A DNA stretch of 64,000 bases from Alphaproteobacteria bacterium HGW-Alphaproteobacteria-14 (GTDB lineage: Bacteria > Pseudomonadota > Alphaproteobacteria > Sphingomonadales > Sphingomonadaceae): the NCBI GenBank assembly GCA_002842925.1, contig PHEL01000004.1, positions 1 through 64,000 of the forward strand, written 5' to 3'. The number at the start of each line of letters is the position of its first letter. Position 1 is the first letter of the stretch. A program made the translations under genes and the position numbers. The notes beneath the pieces were generated by a model. It worked only from the letters and a program-made list of their open reading frames with translations. It ran no database searches and was not told where the DNA came from. Positions 1 to 9,083 of this stretch are shown here, one piece after another.

Positions 1-1015
1 GCGCGCGATGTGGTGCAGAAACTGCTCGATATCCTGCGCGAAGAACACGTCATCGGCAACCGCACCGGGATCAGCACCGCGATTGGCGATCTTGATCGGC
101 AGCTCGACGAACGCAAGCTTGAGCTGGAGCAGGCCGAACAGCGCCGCCTGGCGTTTGAGGCGCAATATCCCGATCTGATCGGCGGTTCTGAGACGCTGTC
201 GGGCAAGGTTCAGCAGGCGCGCGCTGAATTGCGCGATGTTGATGCCAATCTGGCCGCTGCACAAAGCGCGCTGGCGGCAATTTCCAGCCAGCTGGCCACC
301 ACCCCGCGCACCTTGGCGGGAGGCCGCGATGCCACCGGCCCGCGCGCGGCGTTGATGCAGGCGCAAACGCAACTGGCAGAACTGCGCGCGCGCGGACTGA
401 CCGACAAGCACCCCGATGTGATTTCCACAACGCGGCAGGTGGCGATCCTGACGCAGCAAGCCGCCGCTGCTGGCGATGATGCAGGCGGCACCCCCAACCC
501 GGCGCATTCATCACTGATCGCGATCCGCAGTGAACGGCAGGCGGGGGTTGAGGCCTTGCAGGCCCGCCGCGCCGCGTTGCAGAGCAATTTTGCCGCATTG
601 ATGGCAAGTCAGGCGAGCGAGCCGACCGTAGCTGCCGAAGCCAACCGCATCAGCCGCGATTACGACGTGCTGAGCCAGAATTACGAAAAGCTGCTGCAAG
701 ACCGCGAGGCGCTGCGGACGCGCGGGCAGGTTGAGGACAAGGCCAGCCAGTTCCGCTTCGATGTGATCCAGCGGCGCGGGCGCGGCTGCGGCCTATGGGT
801 TGAGCCAGGTGAAATCGAGCTTTGCCACCGCGCAAAAGCTGGAGCGGGCGTTTGACCTTCCCGTGATCGGTTCGATTTCGCTGACGGTATCCGATGCTGC
901 GCGGGTGATCGAACAGAAGCGGCTGAAGCAATTTGCCGGGGCCTGCACCGGGCTGGTGGCGATGTTCGTGGTGCTTGTCGCCATCGAGATCATCGCTGTT
1001 GGAACGATTGCGTGA
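1..1015 (+). pseudogene. XrtA-system polysaccharide chain-length determinant (Wzc/GumC-like, TIGR03007-like), 5' truncated by window, apparently frameshifted at about 769-773
   Basis: Frame 1 encodes the coiled-coil region up to ...KASQFRFDVI (to 768). The C-terminal part, GAGAAAAYGLSQVKSSFATAQKLERAFDLPVIGSIS...TM, continues in another frame (773-1015). Confidence 0.75.
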
Positions 1016-1031
1016 GGGTGGGGGCAATTAG

Positions 1032-2015
1032 ATGACCGAACAGAGCAAGATCAACCGCGAAGGCGCAACGCCTGCGTCATTGTTTGAACGGGCCGATGCC
1101 GCGTTCGGGCTGGGCCCCGTGCGCCTGCCACAGGTGCCGCCGGTTCCCGAACCACAACGCCGCGCGCCCGCGCCGCAATCGCAGCCGCCGCAGCAAAATG
1201 CTGCGCCAGTCGCTGCATCTGCACCTCAGCCGCAATCCGCCGCGCCTGCTCCCGCTCCCGCTCCCGCTGCGCCGCGCGCTGTGGCGTTTGGCGGCCCGGT
1301 GGCATCGATCGATCGCGATCACTTGCGCGAAGAAGGCCTGATCGTGCCCGAAGACCCGGTGACAGGCCTGTTGGAGGAGTTCCGGATCGTCAAACGCGAT
1401 CTGCTCGCCGATGCGCGTGCGGGCGATACCCCGCTGGCGCGCCGGATACTGGTGTGTTCGCCGCATCAGGGGGAGGGCAAGACCTATTGCGCCACCAATC
1501 TTGCGATTGCGCTGGCGGCTGAACGCGGGCTGGAAGTGCTGCTGGTCGATGCCGATGTGGTCAAGCCATCAGTGGCGAAGCGGCTGGGAATCGAAGCCGA
1601 ACGCGGCCTGATGGACGCGCTTTCCGATCCGTCAATCCTGCCCGAAAAGCTGGTGATTGCGACTGATATTGACGGCCTGTTCGTGCTGCCTGCGGGCACT
1701 GCGACATCGCTTGATTCCGAATATCTCGCCAGCGCGCGCACCGGCGAAGTGCTCGACCGGCTGACGCAGGGCGCGCCGGGCCGGATCGTGATTTTCGATA
1801 CGCCGCCCGCGCTCGCCGCGTCGGCCGCCGCCGAACTTGCCGCTCATGTCGGGCAGGCGCTGCTGGTGGTGCGCGCGGATGAAACCAGCCGCGCAGCGCT
1901 GGAAGATGCGCAGCAATTGCTGTCGGCCTGCGGTGATATCAAATTGCTGCTTAATGCCGCGCGCTACAGCCCCTCGGGTCGGAGCTTTGGCTCTTACGGG
2001 GCCAAGGGGAAATGA
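1032..2015 (+). CDS. XrtA-associated tyrosine autokinase (CpsD/CapB-like P-loop ATPase)
   Basis: Walker A-like CSPHQGEGKTYCATNLAIALA, LLVDADVVKP, IVIFDTPPALA; position in XrtA EPS locus. Confidence 0.85.
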   Translation: MTEQSKINREGATPASLFERADAAFGLGPVRLPQVPPVPEPQRRAPAPQSQPPQQNAAPVAASAPQPQSAAPAPAPAPAAPRAVAFGGPVASIDRDHLREEGLIVPEDPVTGLLEEFRIVKRDLLADARAGDTPLARRILVCSPHQGEGKTYCATNLAIALAAERGLEVLLVDADVVKPSVAKRLGIEAERGLMDALSDPSILPEKLVIATDIDGLFVLPAGTATSLDSEYLASARTGEVLDRLTQGAPGRIVIFDTPPALAASAAAELAAHVGQALLVVRADETSRAALEDAQQLLSACGDIKLLLNAARYSPSGRSFGSYGAKGK

Positions 2016-3658
2016 TGATGTGTGGGGGCTCGTTCTGGTCCGCAATGATAGCTGCTGCGGCAGCCGTGGCGGGTGCCTGCCCGGCAGTCGCCCAGGATCC
2101 GGGGCAGGGCGAGGACAGTGCGGGCACGCGCCGTGCGGCAGTGGTGCAGCCCTATATCGAAGTTTCGCAGATTATCTCGGCTGAATTGACGCCGGGTGAT
2201 GATGTGTTGACCTATACCCAGGTCGCCGCCGGGGTCGATATCAATGTGCAGGGCCGCAACAGCGGCGCTGCAGTATCGCTGCGGTATGAGCGCAACATTT
2301 CCTACGGCGGTGACAGCGTCGATTCTGATACGATCAGCGGGGTCGCGCGCGGCACGCTGGCATTGGTTCCTAACGCGCTGAGCTTCGAGGCGGGCGGGTT
2401 GGCCGCGCGCACGCGATTTGATGGCGGCGGCGGCACGACCAATAACCCGCTGCCGGGTGAGGATGCCGAAAGCCGGTTCTACAGCATCTATGCCGGGCCA
2501 AGCCTCAACACCCGCGTCGGCGATGTCGATCTGCAGGGTGTGGCCAGGGTTGGCTATAACCGCTTTGAACTCGATTCGGCGCTGGCCAATCAGCAGGGCG
2601 ATGTGGTCGACGTGTTCGACGATAGCGTGACCTATCTTGGGCAATTGCGCGCCGGGGTGCGCCCTGATGTTTTGCTGCCGGTTGGAGTGGCGGTTACCGC
2701 CGGCGGGTTCCAGGAGGATATCTCCAACCTTGATCAGCGCGTCCGCGATCTGTTTGTGCGCGGCGATATTACCTTGCCGATCAGCCCGACCTTTGCCGTG
2801 GTTGCTGGCGCGGGATATGAAGATGTCGAGATTTCCAGCCGCGATGCGCTGCGTGATATCAATGGCGCGCCGGTGATTGGCGCGGATGGCCGGTTTGTCA
2901 CTGATAAATCCGCACCCCGCCGGATTGCCTATGATGTCGATGGCCTGCTGTGGGACGTGGGCGTGATGTGGCGACCCAGTTCGCGCACCAATTTGCAGGC
3001 ATCAGTCGGGCGCCGATATGATTCCACCACCTATTACGGCACCTTCACCTATGTCCCCAACCAGCGTAGCGCCTTTGCAGTGTCGGCCTATGACGGGGTG
3101 AGCGGGATTGGCGGCACGCTGAATAATGCACTGGCCGGGCTGTCGAGCGATTTTGAGGCGATCCGCAATCCCGTAACCGGCGATTTCGGCGGGCTGGTGA
3201 GCGGCACCGAAGGGCAGGCGAGCATCGGCGGGCTGGGTTCGGCGCGTTCGGCGGCGTTCCGCGGACGCGGGGTGCGCGCGTCCTATCAACGCCAGATCGG
3301 CCGCACCACGGCGGCGCTGGGGGTTGGTTATGACCGGCGCACATTCATCGCTGCGGCGGGCACCGTGCTGGCACCGGCTGATGGCCTGACCGATGAAAGC
3401 TATTACCTGATCGGCGGCCTGACCCGCCAGCTTGGCGAGAACGCCAACATTTCCACCAATGCCTATGTCAACTGGTTCGATTCTGCCGGGGCCAATCGCG
3501 ATGTCACCGCGATGGGCGCCTCGCTGGCTTACAACCGCTCGATCACCCGGCGGCTTACTGGCCGTGCGGCGATTGCGGTCGATTATTTCGACAGCGATTT
3601 CACCGCCGAAGATTTCGCCTTTGCCACCGCGCTGGTCGGTCTGCGTTACAATTTCTGA
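2012..3658 (+). CDS. Outer-membrane beta-barrel protein of the XrtA/EPS locus
   Basis: Signal-like N-terminus, amphipathic beta-strand pattern, terminal ...FATALVGLRYNF; overlaps kinase stop. Confidence 0.7.
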   Translation: MMMCGGSFWSAMIAAAAAVAGACPAVAQDPGQGEDSAGTRRAAVVQPYIEVSQIISAELTPGDDVLTYTQVAAGVDINVQGRNSGAAVSLRYERNISYGGDSVDSDTISGVARGTLALVPNALSFEAGGLAARTRFDGGGGTTNNPLPGEDAESRFYSIYAGPSLNTRVGDVDLQGVARVGYNRFELDSALANQQGDVVDVFDDSVTYLGQLRAGVRPDVLLPVGVAVTAGGFQEDISNLDQRVRDLFVRGDITLPISPTFAVVAGAGYEDVEISSRDALRDINGAPVIGADGRFVTDKSAPRRIAYDVDGLLWDVGVMWRPSSRTNLQASVGRRYDSTTYYGTFTYVPNQRSAFAVSAYDGVSGIGGTLNNALAGLSSDFEAIRNPVTGDFGGLVSGTEGQASIGGLGSARSAAFRGRGVRASYQRQIGRTTAALGVGYDRRTFIAAAGTVLAPADGLTDESYYLIGGLTRQLGENANISTNAYVNWFDSAGANRDVTAMGASLAYNRSITRRLTGRAAIAVDYFDSDFTAEDFAFATALVGLRYNF

Positions 3659-3676
3659 CGAGGGAGCAACAACCTC

Positions 3677-4846
3677 ATGTACGAGCAATATTACGGTTTC
3701 AGCGGACGGCCTTTTCAGCTGACCCCCGACCCGCAGTTCTATTTCGAAAGCACCAGTCACAAGAAGGCGATGAGCTATCTTGGCTATGGCCTGTCGCAGG
3801 GTGAAGGCTTCATCGTCATCACCGGCGAGGTTGGCGCGGGCAAATCGACGCTGGTGGCGCATCTGATGGAACGGATCGATCCAGCCGCGCTTACCGTGGC
3901 GCAGGTTGTCACCAGCGCGCTTGATGCAGACGAAGTGGTGCACGTGGTCGCGCAGGCGTTCGGGCTGGCGGTTGAAGGGCAGGACAAGGCCAGCGCATTG
4001 GGCGCGATCGAACGGTTCCTGCAGGACGAAGCCCGCGCCGGGCGGCGATGTCTGCTGGTGGTCGATGAATGCCAGAACCTTGATCTGAGCGCGCTTGAAG
4101 AACTGCGGATGCTGTCCAACTTCCAGCTCGGTTCGCACCCGCTGCTGCAAAGCCTGCTGCTGGGCCAGCCGGAATTCCGCCGCACGGTTGCGCACCATCC
4201 CGATCTGGAGCAGCTGCGCCAGCGGATCATCGCTTCGCATCACCTCGCACCGCTTGATGCGGACGAGGTTGAAGATTACGTGCGTCACCGGCTGACCCAT
4301 GTCGGCTGGAGCGAACGTCCCGGCTTTGCAGAAGGCCTGATCGACGCGCTTTATCGCCGCACGGATGGCATTCCGCGTCGGGTCAATCAGGCGATGAACC
4401 GCCTGCTGCTGCTCGGCGCGATCGAGGAACGCGGCGAATTGACGCCGGCGATGCTGGATGACGTGATGGCGGAAATGGCTGCGGATCAGACCCGCGGCGC
4501 GCAGGGCAACGGGAACGATCTGAAGGCAGCCCCGGCTGCGGCTACTGCGCCTGACTGCCCCGATAGCCTGCCCGCCACCGAAGTCGCCGCGCTGCTTGCC
4601 GCCCGTGATGCGCGCACCACCGAACTTGAGGCCGCAATCAGCGAATTGCAGGCCGCCGGGACGGGTCAGCGCGATGCGGCGGGCGATCCGCTCTCGCCCG
4701 AAGACGCACGCATCGCCGAAGCCCAACTTGCAGAAGCGCTCGAACGGATCGAGGCGCGGCTGGAAGAGCAGGAACAATCCTTCCGCCACGTGCTGACCAT
4801 GCTGATCGAATGGCTTGAGGAAGACCCGTCGCGCGAGGCGGCGTGA
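3677..4846 (+). CDS. XrtA/PEP-CTERM system-associated ATPase (ExeA-like AAA, TIGR03015-like)
   Basis: MYEQYYGFSGRPFQLTPDPQFYFES, GEVGAGKSTLV, LLVVDECQNL; C-terminal coiled coil. Confidence 0.88.
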   Translation: MYEQYYGFSGRPFQLTPDPQFYFESTSHKKAMSYLGYGLSQGEGFIVITGEVGAGKSTLVAHLMERIDPAALTVAQVVTSALDADEVVHVVAQAFGLAVEGQDKASALGAIERFLQDEARAGRRCLLVVDECQNLDLSALEELRMLSNFQLGSHPLLQSLLLGQPEFRRTVAHHPDLEQLRQRIIASHHLAPLDADEVEDYVRHRLTHVGWSERPGFAEGLIDALYRRTDGIPRRVNQAMNRLLLLGAIEERGELTPAMLDDVMAEMAADQTRGAQGNGNDLKAAPAAATAPDCPDSLPATEVAALLAARDARTTELEAAISELQAAGTGQRDAAGDPLSPEDARIAEAQLAEALERIEARLEEQEQSFRHVLTMLIEWLEEDPSREAA

Positions 4847-4849
4847 ACC

Positions 4850-5794
4850 ATGAACGCACCGTTTCACCCTTTGCACGAGTCTGAGGCGCAGACCCCGGAT
4901 ATACCGTCAATCATCAATGGCTTGTCGGTTGATGTTGAAGACTGGTTTCAGGTCGGCGCGTTCGAAAACGTGATCGCGCGCGGCGAGTGGGAAAGCATCC
5001 GCACGCGGGTGGAGGACAATGTCTATCGGGTAATCGACCTGCTTGCCGAGGCTGATGTCAGGGCGACCTTCTTCACGCTTGGCTGGGTGGCGCAGCGGCA
5101 TCCGAACATGATCCGCCGGATTGCCGATGCCGGGCACGAAGTCGCCAGTCACGGCTATGATCATGCGCGGGTGTTCACCTTTGATCGCCCCACCTTTGCC
5201 GAGGATATCCGCAAGGCGCGTGAAATCATCGAGGATTGCGCCGGCGTGGCAGTGACAGGGTATCGCGCGCCGAGTTTTTCGATCGACCACCGCACTCCCT
5301 GGGCGTTCGCTGAATTGGCCGCGCAGGGCTATGCCTATTCCAGCAGCGTCGCCCCGGTGGCGCATGATCACTATGGCTGGCCCGAAGCCCCGCGCTTTGC
5401 GTTCCGCCCGCTGCCTTGGTCATCGCTGGTCGAACTGCCGGTGACCACCGCACTGCTGGGCGGCAGGCGGGTGGCGGCGGGCGGCGGCGGGTTTTTCCGG
5501 GTGCTGCCCTATGCCTTTTCGCGCTGGGCAATCCGGCAGGTCAACCGTGAGGAGGGGCGCCCGGCGGTGTTCTATTTCCACCCGTGGGAAGTCGATCCCG
5601 ATCAGCCGCGTATGCCGCACGCGCCGATGCGATCGCGCCTGCGGCACTATACCGGGCTCAGCCGGATGGCGGGCAAGCTGCGTGAGCTGGTGAACGAGTT
5701 TAAATGGGGGCGGATGGACATGATTGCCCACCGCGAAGCCGCTCGCGCCGAGCACTTGGCACCGCTTGATCCGCCTGCGGATTACGCCGCGTGA
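4850..5794 (+). CDS. XrtA-system polysaccharide deacetylase (DUF3473-type)
   Basis: INGLSVDVEDWFQVGAFE, RATFFTLGWVAQRHP, HEVASHGYDH, VFYFHPWEVDPDQPR. Confidence 0.9.
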   Translation: MNAPFHPLHESEAQTPDIPSIINGLSVDVEDWFQVGAFENVIARGEWESIRTRVEDNVYRVIDLLAEADVRATFFTLGWVAQRHPNMIRRIADAGHEVASHGYDHARVFTFDRPTFAEDIRKAREIIEDCAGVAVTGYRAPSFSIDHRTPWAFAELAAQGYAYSSSVAPVAHDHYGWPEAPRFAFRPLPWSSLVELPVTTALLGGRRVAAGGGGFFRVLPYAFSRWAIRQVNREEGRPAVFYFHPWEVDPDQPRMPHAPMRSRLRHYTGLSRMAGKLRELVNEFKWGRMDMIAHREAARAEHLAPLDPPADYAA

Positions 5795-6852
5795 ACGCGC
5801 CGGTGAATGCCGCGCCAAGCCTGCGCATGGCCAATTTGGGCGACGCAAAGGACTTGCGCCGGATTGAGGGTTTCGTCACCGAGGCGCGCGCCAGCCTGTT
5901 CCACCGTCCTGCATGGCTCAACGCGGTCGCGGCGGGGACAGGACAGCGCGCGACGGGCATTGTCATCGAACGGATGGGCATCATTACGGGCTGGCTACCG
6001 CTGACCGAAGTGCGTTCGCCGCTGTTCGGCAAGGCGCTGGTATCGAGCGGCTTCGGCGTCGGCGGCGGGATTTGCGCTGGCAGCGATGATGCGGCGCGTG
6101 CACTGGGTGAGGCGGCGGCGTGCTATGCGCGGCGCGCGGGCTTTGCGGCAATCGAACTGCGCGGCGGGCCGATCCCCGAAGGCTGGGATCAGTGGAGTGA
6201 CAAGCATAGCGGATTTGAACGCGGGCTGGCTGACAACGACGAGGCCGAACTTACTGCCATCCCGCGCAAGGCCCGCGCCGAAGTGCGCAAGGGGCTGGGC
6301 TTTGGCCACCGTATCACCATCGGGCGCGGTGCGGCTGATCTGGCGGCGCATTACGCCTGTTACAGCGCAAGCGTTCGCAATCTTGGCACCCCGGTATTCC
6401 CGCGCGCGCTGTTTGCTGCGATGCTGGCAGCCTTTCCGGACAGCAGCGACATTCTTACCGTGTGGGACGGCGATACCCCGCTCGCCAGCGTGCTCAGTTT
6501 CTACCACGATGGTGCGGTGATGCCGTTCTGGGGTGGGGGCAGCCACGCCGCGCGGCCCGCGCGTGCGAATGAGCTGATGTATTACGAACTGATGCTCCAC
6601 GCGCGGCGGCAGGGCATGGCGCGGTTCGATTTCGGACGATCGAAAACCGGAAGCGGGCCGTATGCGTTCAAGAAGAACTGGGGCTTTGCACCGCAGCCGT
6701 TGACCTATGGCGCGTGGACCGCTCCCGGCGCGGCGGCGCGCAATATCGACCCCACCGACGCCAGCTACAGCCGCAAGATCGAATTGTGGAAGAAACTGCC
6801 ACTTCCCATCGCCAATACATTAGGGCCGTGGATTGCGCGCGGGCTTGCGTAA
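5791..6852 (+). CDS. FemAB family XrtA/PEP-CTERM-associated protein
   Basis: GNAT-like C-terminus MARFDFGRSKTGSGPYAFKKNWGFAPQPL; operon position. Confidence 0.85.
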   Translation: MNAPVNAAPSLRMANLGDAKDLRRIEGFVTEARASLFHRPAWLNAVAAGTGQRATGIVIERMGIITGWLPLTEVRSPLFGKALVSSGFGVGGGICAGSDDAARALGEAAACYARRAGFAAIELRGGPIPEGWDQWSDKHSGFERGLADNDEAELTAIPRKARAEVRKGLGFGHRITIGRGAADLAAHYACYSASVRNLGTPVFPRALFAAMLAAFPDSSDILTVWDGDTPLASVLSFYHDGAVMPFWGGGSHAARPARANELMYYELMLHARRQGMARFDFGRSKTGSGPYAFKKNWGFAPQPLTYGAWTAPGAAARNIDPTDASYSRKIELWKKLPLPIANTLGPWIARGLA

Positions 6853-8072
6853 TGGGGGAAATCCTGTTCCTCGCCCACCGCGTGCCGTTCCCGCCTGATC
6901 GCGGCGACCGCATCCGTTCGCACCACTTGCTGAAGGCGCTGGCACGGATTGGCCCGGTGCACGTCGGCTGCTTTGCTGATGGAGACAGGGCGGGGGAAGC
7001 GGCGCTCGCGCAAGTTGCCGCGTCGCACTGTATCGCGGCGCGAACCAAGCCGTTGGCGCTCGCCGGAATTGAGGCAGTGCTGGCGGGCAAGCCGGTCAGC
7101 ATCACCGCGTTTCACAGTCGCAAGCTTGCGGCATGGGTGCGTGAGACAATCGCCGCACGGCCCATCACCGCCATCGTCGTGTTCTCTGGCCAGATGGGGC
7201 AATATGTCCCGGCAGATTTTGCGGGCCGGGTGGTGATCGACCTGTGCGATGTCGATAGCGCAAAGTTTGCCAGCTACGCCGACGCGGGCGAACGGGTATG
7301 GCTCAATGCGCGTGAGGCGCGGCTGTTGGCACAAGAGGAGGCGCGGCTCGGCCAGCGCGCCGATGCGACCTTGCTGATTTCCACAGCGGAAGCTGCGCTC
7401 TATCGCAGCCGTCTGGCCGATCCGGCGCGGGTTAATGTGCAGGTGATCGGCAACGGGATCGACGCTGGGTTTTTCGATCCCGCTGGCACCGCGCCGCACC
7501 CGATCATCGCCAGCCTGCCGGGGCCGCATTTCGCCTTTACCGGACAGATGGATTACCGCCCCAACGAACAGGCCGCGCTGTGGGTGATCGAGGCGTTGAT
7601 GCCGAAACTGCGCGCGCATTACCCCACCTCAATGTTTCATGTTGTCGGGCGCAATCCCACGGGCAGGTTGATGGCGCACCACGGCACCCCCGGTGTGCAG
7701 GTATGGGGCGAAGTGCCCGATGTGCGCCCGTTTTTAGCCGCCGCTGATATGGTGCTCGCACCGCTGCTGATCGCGCGCGGGGTTCAGAACAAGGTGCTCG
7801 AAGCGATGGCGATGGCGCGCGCCGTGGTGGTCACGCCTGACGCGGCAACTGGCATCGCCGCGCAGGACGGTGCGCAGTGGCTGGTCTGCCCGCCCGATCC
7901 CGAACAGATGTGCAAACGGATTGCTCCGCTGCTGGCCGATCCCGATGCGCGCGCGCAGATGGGCACAGCGGGGCGGCAATTTGTGCTCGATCAGCATGGC
8001 TGGGATGCAATGCTGGCACCGCTTGCGGGGCTTGTCGCCGTGGATGGGGAGGGCACGCGCCATGCCGCCTGA
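6852..8072 (+). CDS. XrtA/PEP-CTERM system glycosyltransferase (TIGR03087-like)
   Basis: MGEILFLAHRVPFPPDRGDRIRSHHLL; start overlaps the upstream stop (taATG). Confidence 0.88.
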   Translation: MGEILFLAHRVPFPPDRGDRIRSHHLLKALARIGPVHVGCFADGDRAGEAALAQVAASHCIAARTKPLALAGIEAVLAGKPVSITAFHSRKLAAWVRETIAARPITAIVVFSGQMGQYVPADFAGRVVIDLCDVDSAKFASYADAGERVWLNAREARLLAQEEARLGQRADATLLISTAEAALYRSRLADPARVNVQVIGNGIDAGFFDPAGTAPHPIIASLPGPHFAFTGQMDYRPNEQAALWVIEALMPKLRAHYPTSMFHVVGRNPTGRLMAHHGTPGVQVWGEVPDVRPFLAAADMVLAPLLIARGVQNKVLEAMAMARAVVVTPDAATGIAAQDGAQWLVCPPDPEQMCKRIAPLLADPDARAQMGTAGRQFVLDQHGWDAMLAPLAGLVAVDGEGTRHAA

Positions 8073-9072
8073 ACCTGCCACTTTGCCCGCATCTGCCGCC
8101 GCCGACCTTGATCGCATTGCGCCCGCGTGGCGCACGCCGTTGCTGACGCTGGCTGCGGCGTGGATAGCGCTGATCGCGGCTACCGCGCCGAGCTGGAGCG
8201 AGATGCTGCATCAGTGGTGGAATATTGATACCTATAACCACCTGCTGTTGGTGCCGTTGATCATTGGCTGGCTGGCGTTGTTGAAGGCGGGCGAACTGGC
8301 GCGGTTTGCCCCGCAGCCGTTCCTTCCCGGCCTCGCGCTGGTCGCCGCCGCGCTGGTGTTGTGGTGGGCGGGGCGCGCGGCAGACATCAACCTGATCGCC
8401 CATGCCGGGGCCGTCGGCGCAGTGCAGGCGGCGGTGCTGACCGTGCTGGGCCTGCGCGCTTCATTGTTGCTGGCACTGCCGCTGGCGATGGGAGGCTTTC
8501 TGGTGCCATTTGGCGATGAAATCATCCCGCCACTGCAATTCATCACCGCCGATATCACCGTCGCGCTCACCCGCTTGAGCGGGGTGCCCGCCAGCATCGA
8601 CGGGATCTATATCAACACCCCCGCCGGGCTGTTCATCGTGGCTGAGGCCTGTTCGGGGGTGAAGTTCCTGATCGCGATGGTGACACTGGGCGTGCTGGTT
8701 GCCTTCACCCGCTTTGCCAGTTGGCGGCGGCGCGCGGGGTTTCTGGCCGCCTGCATCATCGTGCCGATCATCGCCAACGGGGTGCGCGCATGGGCAACCG
8801 TCTATATCGCGCAATATATCGGGGCCGAAGCTGCGACCGGGTTTGATCACATCGTCTATGGCTGGATATTCTTCGCCGTCATCGTCGCCGCTTTGCTGGC
8901 GGGCGCGTGGCGGTTTTTTGAACGCGAGCCGGAGGACTATGGCTGGCGTGCGGATGATCTGACTGCCTGGCGCTGGCTGACCCGCGCCGAAGGCTTCAGC
9001 ATTGCGCCGCTCTCCGCCGCGTTGGTGATCGCAGGCATGGCCGCGATTGCTGCGCTGGCCACCATGCTCTAG
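8062..9072 (+). CDS. xrtA: Exosortase A (XrtA), short form without apparent EpsI domain
   Basis: Multi-TM protein with VAEACSGVKFLIAM (Cys active-site region) and IIVPIIANGVRAWATVYIAQ (Arg motif). Confidence 0.88.
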   Translation: MPPEPATLPASAAADLDRIAPAWRTPLLTLAAAWIALIAATAPSWSEMLHQWWNIDTYNHLLLVPLIIGWLALLKAGELARFAPQPFLPGLALVAAALVLWWAGRAADINLIAHAGAVGAVQAAVLTVLGLRASLLLALPLAMGGFLVPFGDEIIPPLQFITADITVALTRLSGVPASIDGIYINTPAGLFIVAEACSGVKFLIAMVTLGVLVAFTRFASWRRRAGFLAACIIVPIIANGVRAWATVYIAQYIGAEAATGFDHIVYGWIFFAVIVAALLAGAWRFFEREPEDYGWRADDLTAWRWLTRAEGFSIAPLSAALVIAGMAAIAALATML

Positions 9073-9083
9073 GCCCGCGCGCT

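Noticed and set aside
1240-1275. gctccc tandem microrepeat in the tyrosine kinase gene
   Set aside because: Encodes an Ala-Pro linker (APAPAPAAP); ordinary low-complexity linker sequence.
3002-4876. 624-aa minus-strand ORF antisense to the barrel/ATPase genes
   Set aside because: Lies opposite clearly coding XrtA-associated genes; long antisense ORFs are expected from codon bias at high GC.
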